NCBI GenBank assembly: GCA_963825645.1
Contig: CAWGTT010000007.1
Span: 1 to 64,000 of the forward strand
Length of the DNA stretch: 64,000 nucleotides
Source of the DNA: JADJPO01 sp963825645
GTDB taxonomy: Bacteria; Actinomycetota; Actinomycetes; Actinomycetales; Kineosporiaceae
Direction: 5' to 3'
Shown: piece by piece, positions 17,728 through 27,164 of the stretch
Position numbering within the stretch: position 1 is the first letter of the stretch
Layout of the letters: every line of letters begins with the position of its first letter
Notes under the pieces: generated by a model
What the model was told of the DNA's origin: nothing
The model's database searches: none
Seen by the model: only the letters and a program-made list of their open reading frames with translations
Translations under genes and position numbers: made by a program

Positions 17728-20577
17728 ATGACGGCCACCAGGGTGCGGGTCGCGCACGGCGACATCCGCTTCGCCCGGACCCCCGTGCTGGTCGGGCACT
17801 ACAGCGGGGACGGCATCCTCAGCGCCGAGGCCGCGCTCGACCTCGCCCTGGACGGCCGGCTGTCCCGGTGCGCCCGGCTGGGGCTGTACCCGGGTTCGGT
17901 GGAGACCTGCCAGGTGTTCCTCGACCACGGCGCCTGGGTGGGGCCGCCGGGAGCCGTCGTGCTCGGGCTGGGCGAAGTGGGTCACCTCACCGTGGGGCAG
18001 CTCACCCAGGCCTTCGCCCATGCCGTCCTGACCCTGTCACTGCAAAGCGATCCCCACGGTGGGTCACCGGACGATCCGGACGGCGCCGGCGAATCGATGC
18101 ACTGCCTGTCCCTGTCCACCCTGCTGATCGGTTCGGGCGCCGGCGGCCTGGGCGTCGCCGAGAGCGTGCAGGGGATCCTGGACGGCGTCCGTCGGGCGAA
18201 CGACCGGCTACGTGCTGCCGGCTTCCCGATTCACGTGAGCGAGATCGAGATTCTCGAGATCTGGCAGGACCGGGCACTGCTCGCCGTCCGGGCGCTTCAG
18301 GACGCGGTGACCACCAACTCCCTGAGCGGCGCGTTCCGGGCCGATGAGCGGCTCCGCGTCGTGCGGGGCGGGCGCCGCCGTCCGATGTTCAGCGAGCCAC
18401 CAGGCTGGTGGCAACGGGTGCACATCGACGCGACGGCGGACGGCGCCCTGGCCTTCGAGTCGCCGACCCGGCTGGCCGGGACGGCGGTCCGCACCGTCGC
18501 CACCCAGCGCCTGCTCGTCGACCGGCTGGTCACCACCCTGGTCGACTCGCCCTCGCCGGACCCGGCCTCGGCGAGAACGCTGTTCGAGCTCCTGATCCCG
18601 GCTGAGCTGAAGGAGCAGGCGCCGACCCTGGAGGATGTCGTCCTGGTCCTGGACAAGGGCTCGGCCCAGTACCCCTGGGAACTGCTCCAAGGGGCGTGGA
18701 CCAGCGGGCAAGGCCGGCCGGCCACTCTGGACCGCGGCGTGATCCGCCAGCTCACGTCGGACTCGTTCCGCAGCCGGGTGCTCGCCGCGACCGGGACCCA
18801 GGCCCTGGTGATCGGTGACACGGACAGCGGGCTGGCCCCGCTGCCCGGTGCCCAGCAGGAGGCGCGCCACGTCCACGACGCCCTGTCGGAAGCGGGGTTC
18901 GGCTGCACGACGCTGATCCGCCCCCGGGGCACCCGGGTGGTGCAGGAGCTCTTCGCCCGCCCCTACCGGGTGGTTCACATTGCCGCTCACGGCGTTCGCG
19001 ACCTGCCGGTGGTGGCCGCCGGGCCGTCGACGAACGGCGGCGGGCGGCAGGAGACGGTGACGGGCGTGGTGCTGGGCGAGGGCATGTACCTCACCGCCAC
19101 CGAGATCGCCCAGATGAGCCAGGCGCCCGACCTGGTCTTCGTCAACTGCTGCCATCTGGGCGCGGTCGACGAGCGGGCGGGGCTACCTGCGGCGCCGGCG
19201 TCGGCCACCGGGCCGACCCCTCGGGCCGGTCGCCAGGACTACCACAAGCTCGCCGCGTCGCTGGCGGCCGAGCTCATCGACGCCGGGGTGCGAGTGGTCG
19301 TCGTGAGCGGCTGGGCGGTCGACGACGATGCCGCGACGACGTTCGCCACCACGCTGTACCGCGGCCTTCTCGACGGGCTGCCCTTCGGTGACGCACTCAC
19401 CTCGGCTCGCGCCCAGACGTGGGAGCGCCATCAAGAGGTGAACACCTGGGGGGCATACCAGTGCTACGCCGACCCCGACTTCCGGCTCAGCCACACCACC
19501 CCAGGCGGGCGCGCCTGCGTCGCGGCGCCCCGACCGGCCTGCGTCGAGCAGGTGGAGGCGGCGATCGACAACATCACCCAGTCGATGACCGTGGCCCGCA
19601 CCACCGACCGCTGCCTGGCCGCACTGGATGTGTACCGCTCGGGCCTGGAGGGCAGCGACTGGCTGCACCAGGCACGCGTGCAGGTGCGCTTGGCCCACGC
19701 CTACAGCGAAGCGGGGGAGCTGGCGACGGCTCTGGACTGGTTCGAACGCGCCGTCCGGGACGGCTCGGCGATGTTGACCCTGCGCGACGTCGAGATGCGG
19801 GCCGACCTGCGGGTGCGGCTGGCCGTCGAGCAGGCCCTCACGGGCGCCGTGCCGGTTGCCGAGGCCGTGCCCCGGATCGACGCGGCGACCACCACGCTGA
19901 CCGCCCTGCTCAGCGACCCCGGTCTGACCTCGGCGGCCCACGCCGGACCGCCCGATCTGGACACGCTCGCGGATGCCCCAGGAGCCGACCTCGACCGGCT
20001 CTGGGTACTGGGCATGGCCTACCAGCGCCGGGCGCACGTCAGTGCCGGCGGACGGGAGCAGGCCCTGACCGCCACGGCGGCCTGCATGCGGGCCGCGCTG
20101 GCCGTGCCGACCCGCCCGCCGGACCGCCCCCGGGCCGGCGTCGTCGCCCAGCTGGTGCGGGCCGAGCTTGCCCTGTGCTGGACGCGCTCGGCCAGTCGTC
20201 CGATCGATGGTGCGGCCGGCGCCTCAACCGGCGTCTCCACCGAAGTCGCCACCGTGGCGCCGGCACTCATCGAGCAGACCCTCTGCGAGGCGCGCACGGT
20301 CGCCGAGCGCTCGCCCACCTTCTGGCGCCGTGCGGTCTGCGTCGACCTTCAGGTGCTGGCGGCGCTGAGCCGCGGTGAGGTCGGCGGGGATGTCGTCCAG
20401 CGGCTCGCCGCCGACTACCGGCGAGCCGTGCGCGCGGCCAGCGCCCGTGAGCTGGCTCTGCTCGCCGAGAGCATCGAGTTCCTCGTCGAGATGGCGACCC
20501 CGGTGCCGGCGGCGGCCGCGGTCCTGATCTCCCTGCGCGACGCGGTACGAGACGCCGGTCCTCAGCGCCAGGACTGA
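17728..20577 (+). CDS. CHAT-domain protease with N-terminal unassigned domain and TPR-like C-terminus
   Basis: The 949-aa protein has three parts. Residues 1-230 (VLVGHYSGDGILSAEAALD, LGLYPGSVETCQVFLD, LGEVGHLTVGQLTQAF) form a domain seen ahead of some CHAT proteins, perhaps macro-like; this is unconfirmed. Residues about 300-600 are the CHAT caspase-like domain, with His421 in VVHIAAHG and Cys474/475 in FVNCCHLG, so the catalytic dyad is kept. Residues about 620-949 are helical and repeat-like (AHAYSEAGELATALDWFERAV), probably a TPR-type sensor or interaction array. It follows the caspase gene by 5 bases. By analogy to gasdermin- and Craspase-linked CHAT proteases it could cleave a partner on activation. 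Confidence 0.88.
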   Translation: MTATRVRVAHGDIRFARTPVLVGHYSGDGILSAEAALDLALDGRLSRCARLGLYPGSVETCQVFLDHGAWVGPPGAVVLGLGEVGHLTVGQLTQAFAHAVLTLSLQSDPHGGSPDDPDGAGESMHCLSLSTLLIGSGAGGLGVAESVQGILDGVRRANDRLRAAGFPIHVSEIEILEIWQDRALLAVRALQDAVTTNSLSGAFRADERLRVVRGGRRRPMFSEPPGWWQRVHIDATADGALAFESPTRLAGTAVRTVATQRLLVDRLVTTLVDSPSPDPASARTLFELLIPAELKEQAPTLEDVVLVLDKGSAQYPWELLQGAWTSGQGRPATLDRGVIRQLTSDSFRSRVLAATGTQALVIGDTDSGLAPLPGAQQEARHVHDALSEAGFGCTTLIRPRGTRVVQELFARPYRVVHIAAHGVRDLPVVAAGPSTNGGGRQETVTGVVLGEGMYLTATEIAQMSQAPDLVFVNCCHLGAVDERAGLPAAPASATGPTPRAGRQDYHKLAASLAAELIDAGVRVVVVSGWAVDDDAATTFATTLYRGLLDGLPFGDALTSARAQTWERHQEVNTWGAYQCYADPDFRLSHTTPGGRACVAAPRPACVEQVEAAIDNITQSMTVARTTDRCLAALDVYRSGLEGSDWLHQARVQVRLAHAYSEAGELATALDWFERAVRDGSAMLTLRDVEMRADLRVRLAVEQALTGAVPVAEAVPRIDAATTTLTALLSDPGLTSAAHAGPPDLDTLADAPGADLDRLWVLGMAYQRRAHVSAGGREQALTATAACMRAALAVPTRPPDRPRAGVVAQLVRAELALCWTRSASRPIDGAAGASTGVSTEVATVAPALIEQTLCEARTVAERSPTFWRRAVCVDLQVLAALSRGEVGGDVVQRLAADYRRAVRAASARELALLAESIEFLVEMATPVPAAAAVLISLRDAVRDAGPQRQD

Positions 20578-20590
20578 CCCTGAGGCGCTG
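20563..20590 (+). terminator. Hairpin overlapping the CHAT stop codon
   Basis: CAGCGCC at 20563-20569 pairs with GGCGCTG at 20584-20590 around a 14-base loop that contains the TGA stop. A CCGGT-rich tandem run follows at about 20623-20640. It is a likely end for the caspase-CHAT transcript. Confidence 0.4.
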
Positions 20591-20700
20591 TGCCATCAGG
20601 ACCGGGAATGCTACGTCTTCGCCCGTCCGGTCCGGTCCGGTCGGGTCGGGCCCGCCATCGCGGCCCCCTCCTGATGGTTCCACACAGACTGGAGCAGACG

Positions 20701-21116
20701 ATGGCATCGCGACTCAACCCGTATCTCAGCTTCGACGGCAACGCCCGACAGGCGATGGAGTTCTACGGCGAGGTATTCGGCGCCGCGCCGACCTTCTCCA
20801 CCTACGGCGAGTTCGGCGACGCGTCCGAGCCGGGGGCCGACAAGATCATGCATGGCGCGCTCGAGACGCCCGCCGGCGACGCCCTGATGGGCGCCGACGT
20901 CCCCCGGGGACGTCGTACAACCCAGGTGACTCGATGGCTGTCAGCCTTTTCGGGGACGACGAGGCCGAGCTGTGTGGCTACTGGGACAAGCTGGCCGAGG
21001 GTGGCACGGTGAGCGTCCCGCTGGAGAAGCCGATGTGGGGCGATCTCTTCGGTATGTGCACCGACAGGTTCGGCATCGTCTGGATGGTCAACATCGCCCA
21101 GCCGCAGGGCTCCTGA
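20701..21116 (+). pseudogene. VOC/PhnB-like glyoxalase-fold protein with one frameshift
   Basis: Residues 1-67 (LNPYLSFDGNARQAMEFYGE, FGAAPTFSTYGEFGDASEP, GALETPAGDALMGADVP) and a second frame from 20906 (SMAVSLFGDDEAELCGYWDKL, VPLEKPMWGDLFGMCTDRFG, WMVNIAQPQ) together make a normal 138-aa PhnB-type VOC protein. They are split by the loss of one C in the run C5 at 20901-20905, where the conserved PPGTSYNPGDS turn should be read. The homopolymer position makes a sequencing error plausible. ATG at 20701 follows GGAGCAGACG. The molecular function of these small proteins is mostly unknown. Confidence 0.8.
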
Positions 21117-21124
21117 GCCGGCGG

Positions 21125-21448
21125 TCAGCGGCGCCGCTCGCGCGCCTCCCAGCACGCACGGTGCCAGTGCCGTCGGTCCCGCACGCCGCCGAACGCGCCG
21201 ATCGGCTGCTCTGCGGGCCAGGTCACCAGGTGCGCCGTCCCCGCTGGGATCTCCTGCCGGCACCCGGGGCAGCGATAGCTCTTGACCGCGGCCGTGGTGC
21301 TGAGCGCCCGGACCAGCCACTCGCCGTCGGGGTGTTGCTCCAGCCGACCGCCGCCGCGCAGAGCGCGGTCGACGTCGAGCGGCTCGACACCTGCGGCGGG
21401 TTGGGCCCGCCCGCGTCCGCGTCGTCGTGGCCGGTTGCTCCGGGGCAT
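21125..21448 (-). CDS. Small zinc-ribbon protein (actinobacterial 'ATP/GTP-binding protein' family)
   Basis: The 107-aa protein has a basic N-terminus, a middle segment of unknown role, and a C-terminal motif YRCPGCRQEIPAGTAHLV followed by RRHWHRACW. The CxxC pair plus the HWH/C residues can bind zinc. Close relatives are conserved in actinomycetes under the uninformative name ATP/GTP-binding protein, although no nucleotide-binding loop is visible. It is convergent with the VOC gene, 8 bases apart. Confidence 0.8.
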   Translation of the reverse strand: MPRSNRPRRRGRGRAQPAAGVEPLDVDRALRGGGRLEQHPDGEWLVRALSTTAAVKSYRCPGCRQEIPAGTAHLVTWPAEQPIGAFGGVRDRRHWHRACWEARERRR

Positions 21449-21499
21449 GCCGCCAGCCTCTCAAAGCCCAGATCCGCTTGCCGCCCAGTGGGGACGGCG

Positions 21500-21939
21500 G
21501 GGTGCGGGATCGACAGCAGACGAGATCACTACACTGCGGCGGCGTGCTCATCACAACCCTCTGACGCATCCAGCGCAGAGCCCAATGCCGCCACATCCAC
21601 TGCGCCGAGCGCAACCGCCACGACGTCGCTCCCGGTCACGCCCACCGCGAGCCCGACGACACCTGCGGCCCTGATCGCGACCCGGGCGCCGTCGCGGACG
21701 ACCCCGCCCCGAGTGACCTGGTCCTGGACGTCGGCGGCGTGATCCGGATCGGCGGCCACAGCTCCGCCTCGATGGGGTGGCAGGAGACCCGCGACGCGAT
21801 CTCGGCGGCGCTCGGCCCGCCGCAGAAGACGACCCTGGTCGGCCAGGGCTGCGAAACCCACGTGATGCCCGGTTTCGCGATCACCTGGAAGAACCTCCGG
21901 GTGCCTTTCATCGCCTCCGGCTACGCCTGCGGCAGCTGA
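21500..21939 (+). pseudogene. Remnant of a secreted Ser/Thr-rich protein, frameshifted
   Basis: One frame reads AAACSSQPSDASSAEPNAAT and a long Ser/Thr/Pro linker (21530-21700), as expected after a lipobox. Another frame then reads LVLDVGGVIRIGGHSSASMG, QETRDAISAALGP, LVGQGCETHVMPGFAITW and FIASGYACGS (21715-21939), an extracellular-type domain with two cysteines. The hydrophobic signal segment is absent and a -1 shift separates the halves. I could not assign a family. Confidence 0.45.
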
Positions 21940-21977
21940 GGCGTGCCCACTACCCGGTGACGCCGTCCAACGCTCGG

Positions 21978-22012
21978 CCCGGCCCACACGGCAATCCTGC
22001 CGGTGGGCCGGG
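21978..22012. terminator. Two-part hairpin between convergent genes
   Basis: CCCGGCCCAC at 21978-21987 pairs with GTGGGCCGGG at 22003-22012, and inside it CGGCA/TGCCG close an ATCC loop after one bulged A. The hairpin lies between the remnant ending at 21939 and the convergent GlsB-type gene ending at 22038, so it can stop transcription from both sides. Confidence 0.7.
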
Positions 22013-22037
22013 CCCGAGACGGTCGGTCGGGTCTGGG

Positions 22038-22301
22038 TCAGCGGCTGATGCTGCGCCGGTTCATGCTGCGGTAGATGAGCAGGGCGATGATGGCTCCGAT
22101 GACGGAGCCGATGATGCCGGTCGATCGCAAGGCGATCTCTCCGCTGAGCAGGGAACCGAGGAAGCCGCCGACGAACGAGCCGACGATGCCGAGGCCGATG
22201 GTCATCGGGATGCTCATCGGGTCGGGACCGGGCACCAGCAAGCGGGCCAGGAAGCCGGCGATCGCGCCGATGATCAGGATGCCGATAATGAAGCCGAGCA
22301 C
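22038..22301 (-). CDS. GlsB/YeaQ/YmgE-family stress-response membrane protein
   Basis: The 87-aa protein has three glycine-rich membrane helices with the family signature GFIIGILIIGAIAGFLAR, then GLGIVGSFVGGFLG, then GIIGSVIGAIIALLIYR, and a basic tail. It is named transglycosylase-associated but has no known catalytic activity; it is often induced by stress. GTG at 22301 follows AAGGAGAG. It appears to be a single-gene unit. Confidence 0.9.
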   Translation of the reverse strand: MLGFIIGILIIGAIAGFLARLLVPGPDPMSIPMTIGLGIVGSFVGGFLGSLLSGEIALRSTGIIGSVIGAIIALLIYRSMNRRSISR

Positions 22302-22619
22302 GGGACTCTCCTTCCAGGGCCCCGGCGCTGGTCACGTGAGTGCCAAGTGGAACGCAGACGAGGCCCTTCCCACATAGTGGGGCAAAGAGCGCCGCATGTG
22401 CATGTCCCGAGATAGTCGGCGGCCCGGACCCTCTCCTCGATCCACGTGCCGACCGTCTCGTCGATCGAGGGCCGACACCAGAAGTCGTCGTCCTCGGCGT
22501 ACGAAACGGCTCTCGCTGTCCGGTGCCCACACCGGCTGGGACTCGCTGGCCAGGGTGTCGATCAGGTGGTGATCGTGCTGGCGTCCCGCCTTAATGGGGG
22601 ACGTCGGTCGGGCGTGTGG
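22302..22619. other. Gene-poor spacer between the GlsB-type gene and the Fur gene
   Basis: Short overlapping frames occur, but none is convincing. On the minus strand one frame near 22395-22500 reads SYAEDDDFWCRPSIDETVGTW, which looks protein-like and may be a gene scrap, but it lacks a start. The GlsB promoter should lie at 22310-22400. Notably, no katG catalase gene sits beside the FurA-like gene here. Confidence 0.35.
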
Positions 22620-23096
22620 TCATGCTTCCTCGTCGGTTGCGGGTGTCACACCGGTCGACGCGGGTGTCGCGCCGTCTGAGCTCTGGCAGGTCGGGCAAAG
22701 CCCCCAGTAGATGACCTCGGCCTCGTCGATGACGTAGCCCGCGGTGCTGGCCGGGGCGAGGCAGGGCGCGGACCCGGTGGCGCAGTCGACGTCCTCGACG
22801 CGACCGCAGCCTCGGCAGACCAGGTGATGGTGGTTGTCCGCGACCCGGACCTCATAGCGGGCCGATGATCCGGCGGGCTCGATCCGACGCAGCAGGCCTG
22901 CCCCGGTCAGGGCATGCAGGACGTCATAGACCGCCTGGGTGGAGACGGCGCCGTGCCGGGCGCGGACGGCACGGGCGATGGTGTCGGCGTCGGCGTGCGG
23001 GTGAGCGATGGTCTCGGTCAGCACGGCCTTGCGCGGGGTGGTCACTCGAAGCCCGGCAGCTCTGAGCTGCTCCTCGACGTCGAGTTCTGACGGCAC
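22620..23096 (-). CDS. furA: Fur-family regulator, FurA/peroxide type
   Basis: The 158-aa protein has a winged helix (LRAAGLRVTTPRKAVLTETI, VSTQAVYDVLHAL) and a metal-binding half with the HHHLVCRGCGRVEDVDC block. It holds the first CxxC zinc pair, plus CPTC near the C-terminus as the second pair. This arrangement is typical of FurA proteins that repress katG and themselves and release DNA on peroxide. A FurA-like box lies 18 bases upstream at 23114-23132. The usual katG partner is missing, so the regulon lies elsewhere or autoregulation is the main local role. The C-terminal tail after CPTC is long and polar. Confidence 0.88.
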   Translation of the reverse strand: MPSELDVEEQLRAAGLRVTTPRKAVLTETIAHPHADADTIARAVRARHGAVSTQAVYDVLHALTGAGLLRRIEPAGSSARYEVRVADNHHHLVCRGCGRVEDVDCATGSAPCLAPASTAGYVIDEAEVIYWGLCPTCQSSDGATPASTGVTPATDEEA

Positions 23097-23113
23097 GGTT
23101 CGACTCCATCACC

Positions 23114-23132
23114 CAGTTTGGAACGAGTCAAG
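23114..23132 (-). promoter_or_regulatory. FurA-box-like operator
   Basis: Read on the minus strand this site is CTTGACTCGTTCCAAACTG. It closely resembles the TTGACT-N-TTCCA pattern known upstream of furA-katG in Streptomyces and mycobacteria. It lies just before the Fur gene start codon, so it probably overlaps the promoter and mediates autorepression. Confidence 0.6.
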
Positions 23133-23145
23133 TCCAGAGGTCCCG

Positions 23146-23187
23146 GGTAGCCGGTAGCCGGTAGCTGGTAGCCGGTCACCGGTCGCC
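23146..23187. repeat. Heptanucleotide tandem repeat GGTAGCC
   Basis: Six consecutive 7-base units occur: GGTAGCC, GGTAGCC, GGTAGCT, GGTAGCC, GGTCACC and GGTCGCC. The last two decay and run into the 3' end and stop codon of the HMG-CoA lyase gene. Slippage here could alter the lyase C-terminus or the intergenic length. Confidence 0.75.
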
Positions 23188-24120
23188 CGGGAAGTCACCG
23201 GCCCGGCCGAGCAGCGCTGCTGCCTGCGTACCCAGCCGCCCGGCCACCCAGGTGCCGGTCGCCGCGGCCGCGGTCAGGTCGATCCCGGTGTCGAAACCGG
23301 AGCGGTGCAGCAGGTACACCAGGTCTTCGGTGGCGACGTTGCCTGTGGCGGCGGGGGCGAAGGGGCAGCCGCCGATTCCGCCGAGGCTGGAGTCCAGGAC
23401 CTCGACCCCCGCCTCGGCGGCGGCCAAGGCGTTGGCGTAGCCCGTGTTGCGGGTGTTGTGGAAGTGCGCCCGCAGGGCGATGTCGCCGCCGCCGGGCAGC
23501 GCTCGGATGCCCGCGACGAGCCGGCGCACCTGAGCCGGCACCCCGACCCCGATCGTGTCGGCCACGGCGACCTCGTCGGCCCCGGCCGCCAGGCAGGTCG
23601 CGGCGATCTCCAGCACCGCCTCGGGGTCGACCTCACCCTCGAAAGGGCAGCCGAAGGAGGTGGAGATCACCACGCTTGCGGTGATGCCCGCGGTGTGGGC
23701 CTGCTCGATGATCTCGCCGGCGGCAGCGGTCATCTCGGCGACGCCCGCGCCCTGGTTGCGCCGTCCGAAGGTCTCGCTCGCCGCCACGACGACGTTGACC
23801 TCGTCGACCCCGGCCGCCAGCGCCCGCTGCATCCCGCGCCGGTTGAGGACCAGCCCGATGTAGTGCACGCCGGGATCGGCGAACTGCTCGGGCAGAAACC
23901 CCGGTGCCCGCAGGCCCTCCATCACAGCCTCGGCGTCGGCCATCTGCGGTACCAGCCGCGGATGGACGAAGCTCGCGGCCTCGATGCGTCGTGCCCCGGC
24001 CAGCACCGCGCGGCGGATCAGCTCGAGCTTGTCGGCGGTGGGCAGCACCCGCTCCTCGTTCTGCAGGCCGTCCCGCGGGCCCACCTCGACGATGGTGACG
24101 GTGCCCGGTGCCGTACTCAT
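23176..24120 (-). CDS. mvaB: Hydroxymethylglutaryl-CoA lyase
   Basis: This enzyme splits HMG-CoA into acetyl-CoA and acetoacetate in leucine breakdown and ketone-body-type metabolism. The 314-aa TIM barrel starts with VTIVEVGPRDGLQNE, containing the catalytic Arg and Asp. It also has FVHPRLVPQMADAE, the metal-binding region around LRAHFHNTRNTGYAN, and the cysteine-bearing GGIGGCPFAPAATGNVATED loop, all family hallmarks. Its start at 24120 lies 31 bases after the citrate synthase stop, so the two acetyl-CoA genes are probably co-transcribed. Confidence 0.95.
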   Translation of the reverse strand: MSTAPGTVTIVEVGPRDGLQNEERVLPTADKLELIRRAVLAGARRIEAASFVHPRLVPQMADAEAVMEGLRAPGFLPEQFADPGVHYIGLVLNRRGMQRALAAGVDEVNVVVAASETFGRRNQGAGVAEMTAAAGEIIEQAHTAGITASVVISTSFGCPFEGEVDPEAVLEIAATCLAAGADEVAVADTIGVGVPAQVRRLVAGIRALPGGGDIALRAHFHNTRNTGYANALAAAEAGVEVLDSSLGGIGGCPFAPAATGNVATEDLVYLLHRSGFDTGIDLTAAAATGTWVAGRLGTQAAALLGRAGDFPGDR

Positions 24121-24151
24121 GGAATCGAGTCTGCCACCGGCACCTGCGGGC

Positions 24152-25435
<1,284 letters not shown>

Positions 25436-25582
25436 CGTGCACTCCTCATCGTCCTGGGCCATCGTCCGAGGCCCGGTTCGTCGTTCGTCGGCGCCGTGCT
25501 GCGCCCTCTGATCCATGGCAGGTCGCCATGACAACCTAGTCGAGCACCTGGTTCCACTGGCAACGAGCCGGCAACGCCCCGG

Positions 25583-27106
25583 TTACGGGCGGCTCGACGA
25601 GCGCCGGTTGCGAATACCCGGCCCCGCTCCTGTCCCCGGTCCTGACCCCGGTCCGGGCACGCGGGGCTGCACCGCCGTCGGCATCGGCATGGCCGGTCCG
25701 CCGGCGGCCGCGCTCACCTGGGTAGCCTTGATCTGCTTGAGCCCGGAGGTGATCATGCCGAGCACGACCACCCAGGCAAGGATCCCGAGCAGGGCGTACT
25801 TGAGCAGGAACGGCGGCTGCACGTCGAGGTCCCACAGTATGTGCAGCCCCGTCACCAGTCCCAGGATCCGCAGGACGCGCAGGTCCAGCAGCATCTTCGG
25901 GCCGAGCACCTGGTCACGCTTGACCCGCCACAGCGCTCCGGCGACCAGCGCGGTCCAGACCACGTGCCCGAACGGGGCCAGCGCCCCGCGCAGGAAGATC
26001 ACGTTGATCGAGGCGCCGACGTCGATCCGGCCACTGGACAGCATGACGTTCAGCGCGTACCCGGCCGATTCGAACGCGGCGAAGCCGGCTCCGACCGCGG
26101 CCCCGAAGAGCATCCCGTTGAGGATCCACGGGTACCGTCGCCCCGGCAGTCGCCAGGTGATCAGGAAGACCGCAAGCAGCTTGCCGACCTCCTCGAGCAC
26201 CCCGACCGAGATCGGGTTCGGCGTCCCGCCCGGCGCAGCGCCGAACTGCACCAGGACCAGGGTGATCGCCAGCGACAGCGCCCCGCCGACCAGGAAGGCG
26301 TGGGTCACCGTGTACAGCGAGACGTTGCGCGGGGTGTTCGCCTCGAAGAAGAACACCAGGACGGCGAGCGGGACGACGAAGCTGCCGATCATGATCATGC
26401 CGGGCAGTAGGTTGATGTTGTCGGACATCTTCACCATGGCCACGAAGCCGAGGAAGAGCAGGGACGCGGTGCCGTAGAACCGCACGAACATCCACGGCTT
26501 GAACCAGTCCGACTCGACCTTCTCCAGCGGCGGAACGAACCCGGGTAGCCCGGTGGCGAAGTTCTGCTCGATCTCGTCGCGTGTGTGCCGCTGCGCCGCG
26601 AGGGAGAACAGCTCGCGCAGCCGGAACCCGCGGATCCGCTCCACCCCGGCGAAGTCGGCCAGCCGGTCGGTGAACGCCACCAGCGGGCCGCGGGTGCTGT
26701 GCGGTCCGGTGTCGGTGCCGGCGTACGGCGCGGTGTAAGGGGCCTGGCCGGGGTAGGCCTCGCCGGTGAGGTCGGGCGGGGCAGCGGCGGCAACCTCGGC
26801 AGGAGGTGAGGCGGCGCCGGCAGGGGGTGAGGCGGCGCCGGCAGGGGGCGGGGCGGCGGCGCCGGCAGAGGAGGAGGACGGCGCCAGGGCAGGGGCGGGC
26901 CCAGCCGGACCCGGCGTGCGCTGAGCAGCCAGCAGCGGCCAGGCCTCGGTCAGTGTCAGCCAGGCGCTTCCTCCGTCCGGCCAGAACAGAGCCGTCCCGG
27001 GAAGCTGCCGGGTGCTCAGCCACTGACCCACGTGGGAGGCGGGGAACGGTCCGGACGTCGTTCCGTCGAGATGCACGAACCAGTCGGACAATGGGACCCC
27101 TGCCAT
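25583..27106 (-). CDS. PrsW-family intramembrane glutamic protease with N-terminal GYF-like domain
   Basis: The 507-aa protein has an N-terminal GYF_2-like module (residues 8-58, WFVHLDGTTSGPFPASHVGQW and GTALFWPDGGSAWL). An Ala/Pro-rich linker follows at about 65-125, then a soluble stretch, then about nine helices from residue 210. These carry the PrsW signatures: EEVGK with the catalytic Glu pair, FAAFESAGYA, and HVVW and LHILWDLD with the conserved histidines. PrsW in Bacillus cleaves the anti-sigma factor RsiW. The target here is unknown, and the GYF module may recruit proline-rich partners. The C-terminus is Pro/Gly rich. Confidence 0.9.
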   Translation of the reverse strand: MAGVPLSDWFVHLDGTTSGPFPASHVGQWLSTRQLPGTALFWPDGGSAWLTLTEAWPLLAAQRTPGPAGPAPALAPSSSSAGAAAPPPAGAASPPAGAASPPAEVAAAAPPDLTGEAYPGQAPYTAPYAGTDTGPHSTRGPLVAFTDRLADFAGVERIRGFRLRELFSLAAQRHTRDEIEQNFATGLPGFVPPLEKVESDWFKPWMFVRFYGTASLLFLGFVAMVKMSDNINLLPGMIMIGSFVVPLAVLVFFFEANTPRNVSLYTVTHAFLVGGALSLAITLVLVQFGAAPGGTPNPISVGVLEEVGKLLAVFLITWRLPGRRYPWILNGMLFGAAVGAGFAAFESAGYALNVMLSSGRIDVGASINVIFLRGALAPFGHVVWTALVAGALWRVKRDQVLGPKMLLDLRVLRILGLVTGLHILWDLDVQPPFLLKYALLGILAWVVVLGMITSGLKQIKATQVSAAAGGPAMPMPTAVQPRVPGPGSGPGTGAGPGIRNRRSSSRP

Positions 27107-27164
27107 GTGGATGCAGTGCGGGCGCGCTCGCCCTCCACACCAGAACCTAGCCTGCGTCGTGCTT

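Noticed and set aside
20901..20905. Programmed frameshift in the VOC gene
   Set aside because: The site is a plain C run without a slippery heptamer or downstream structure, and such genes are normally single-frame, so mutation or sequencing error is simpler.
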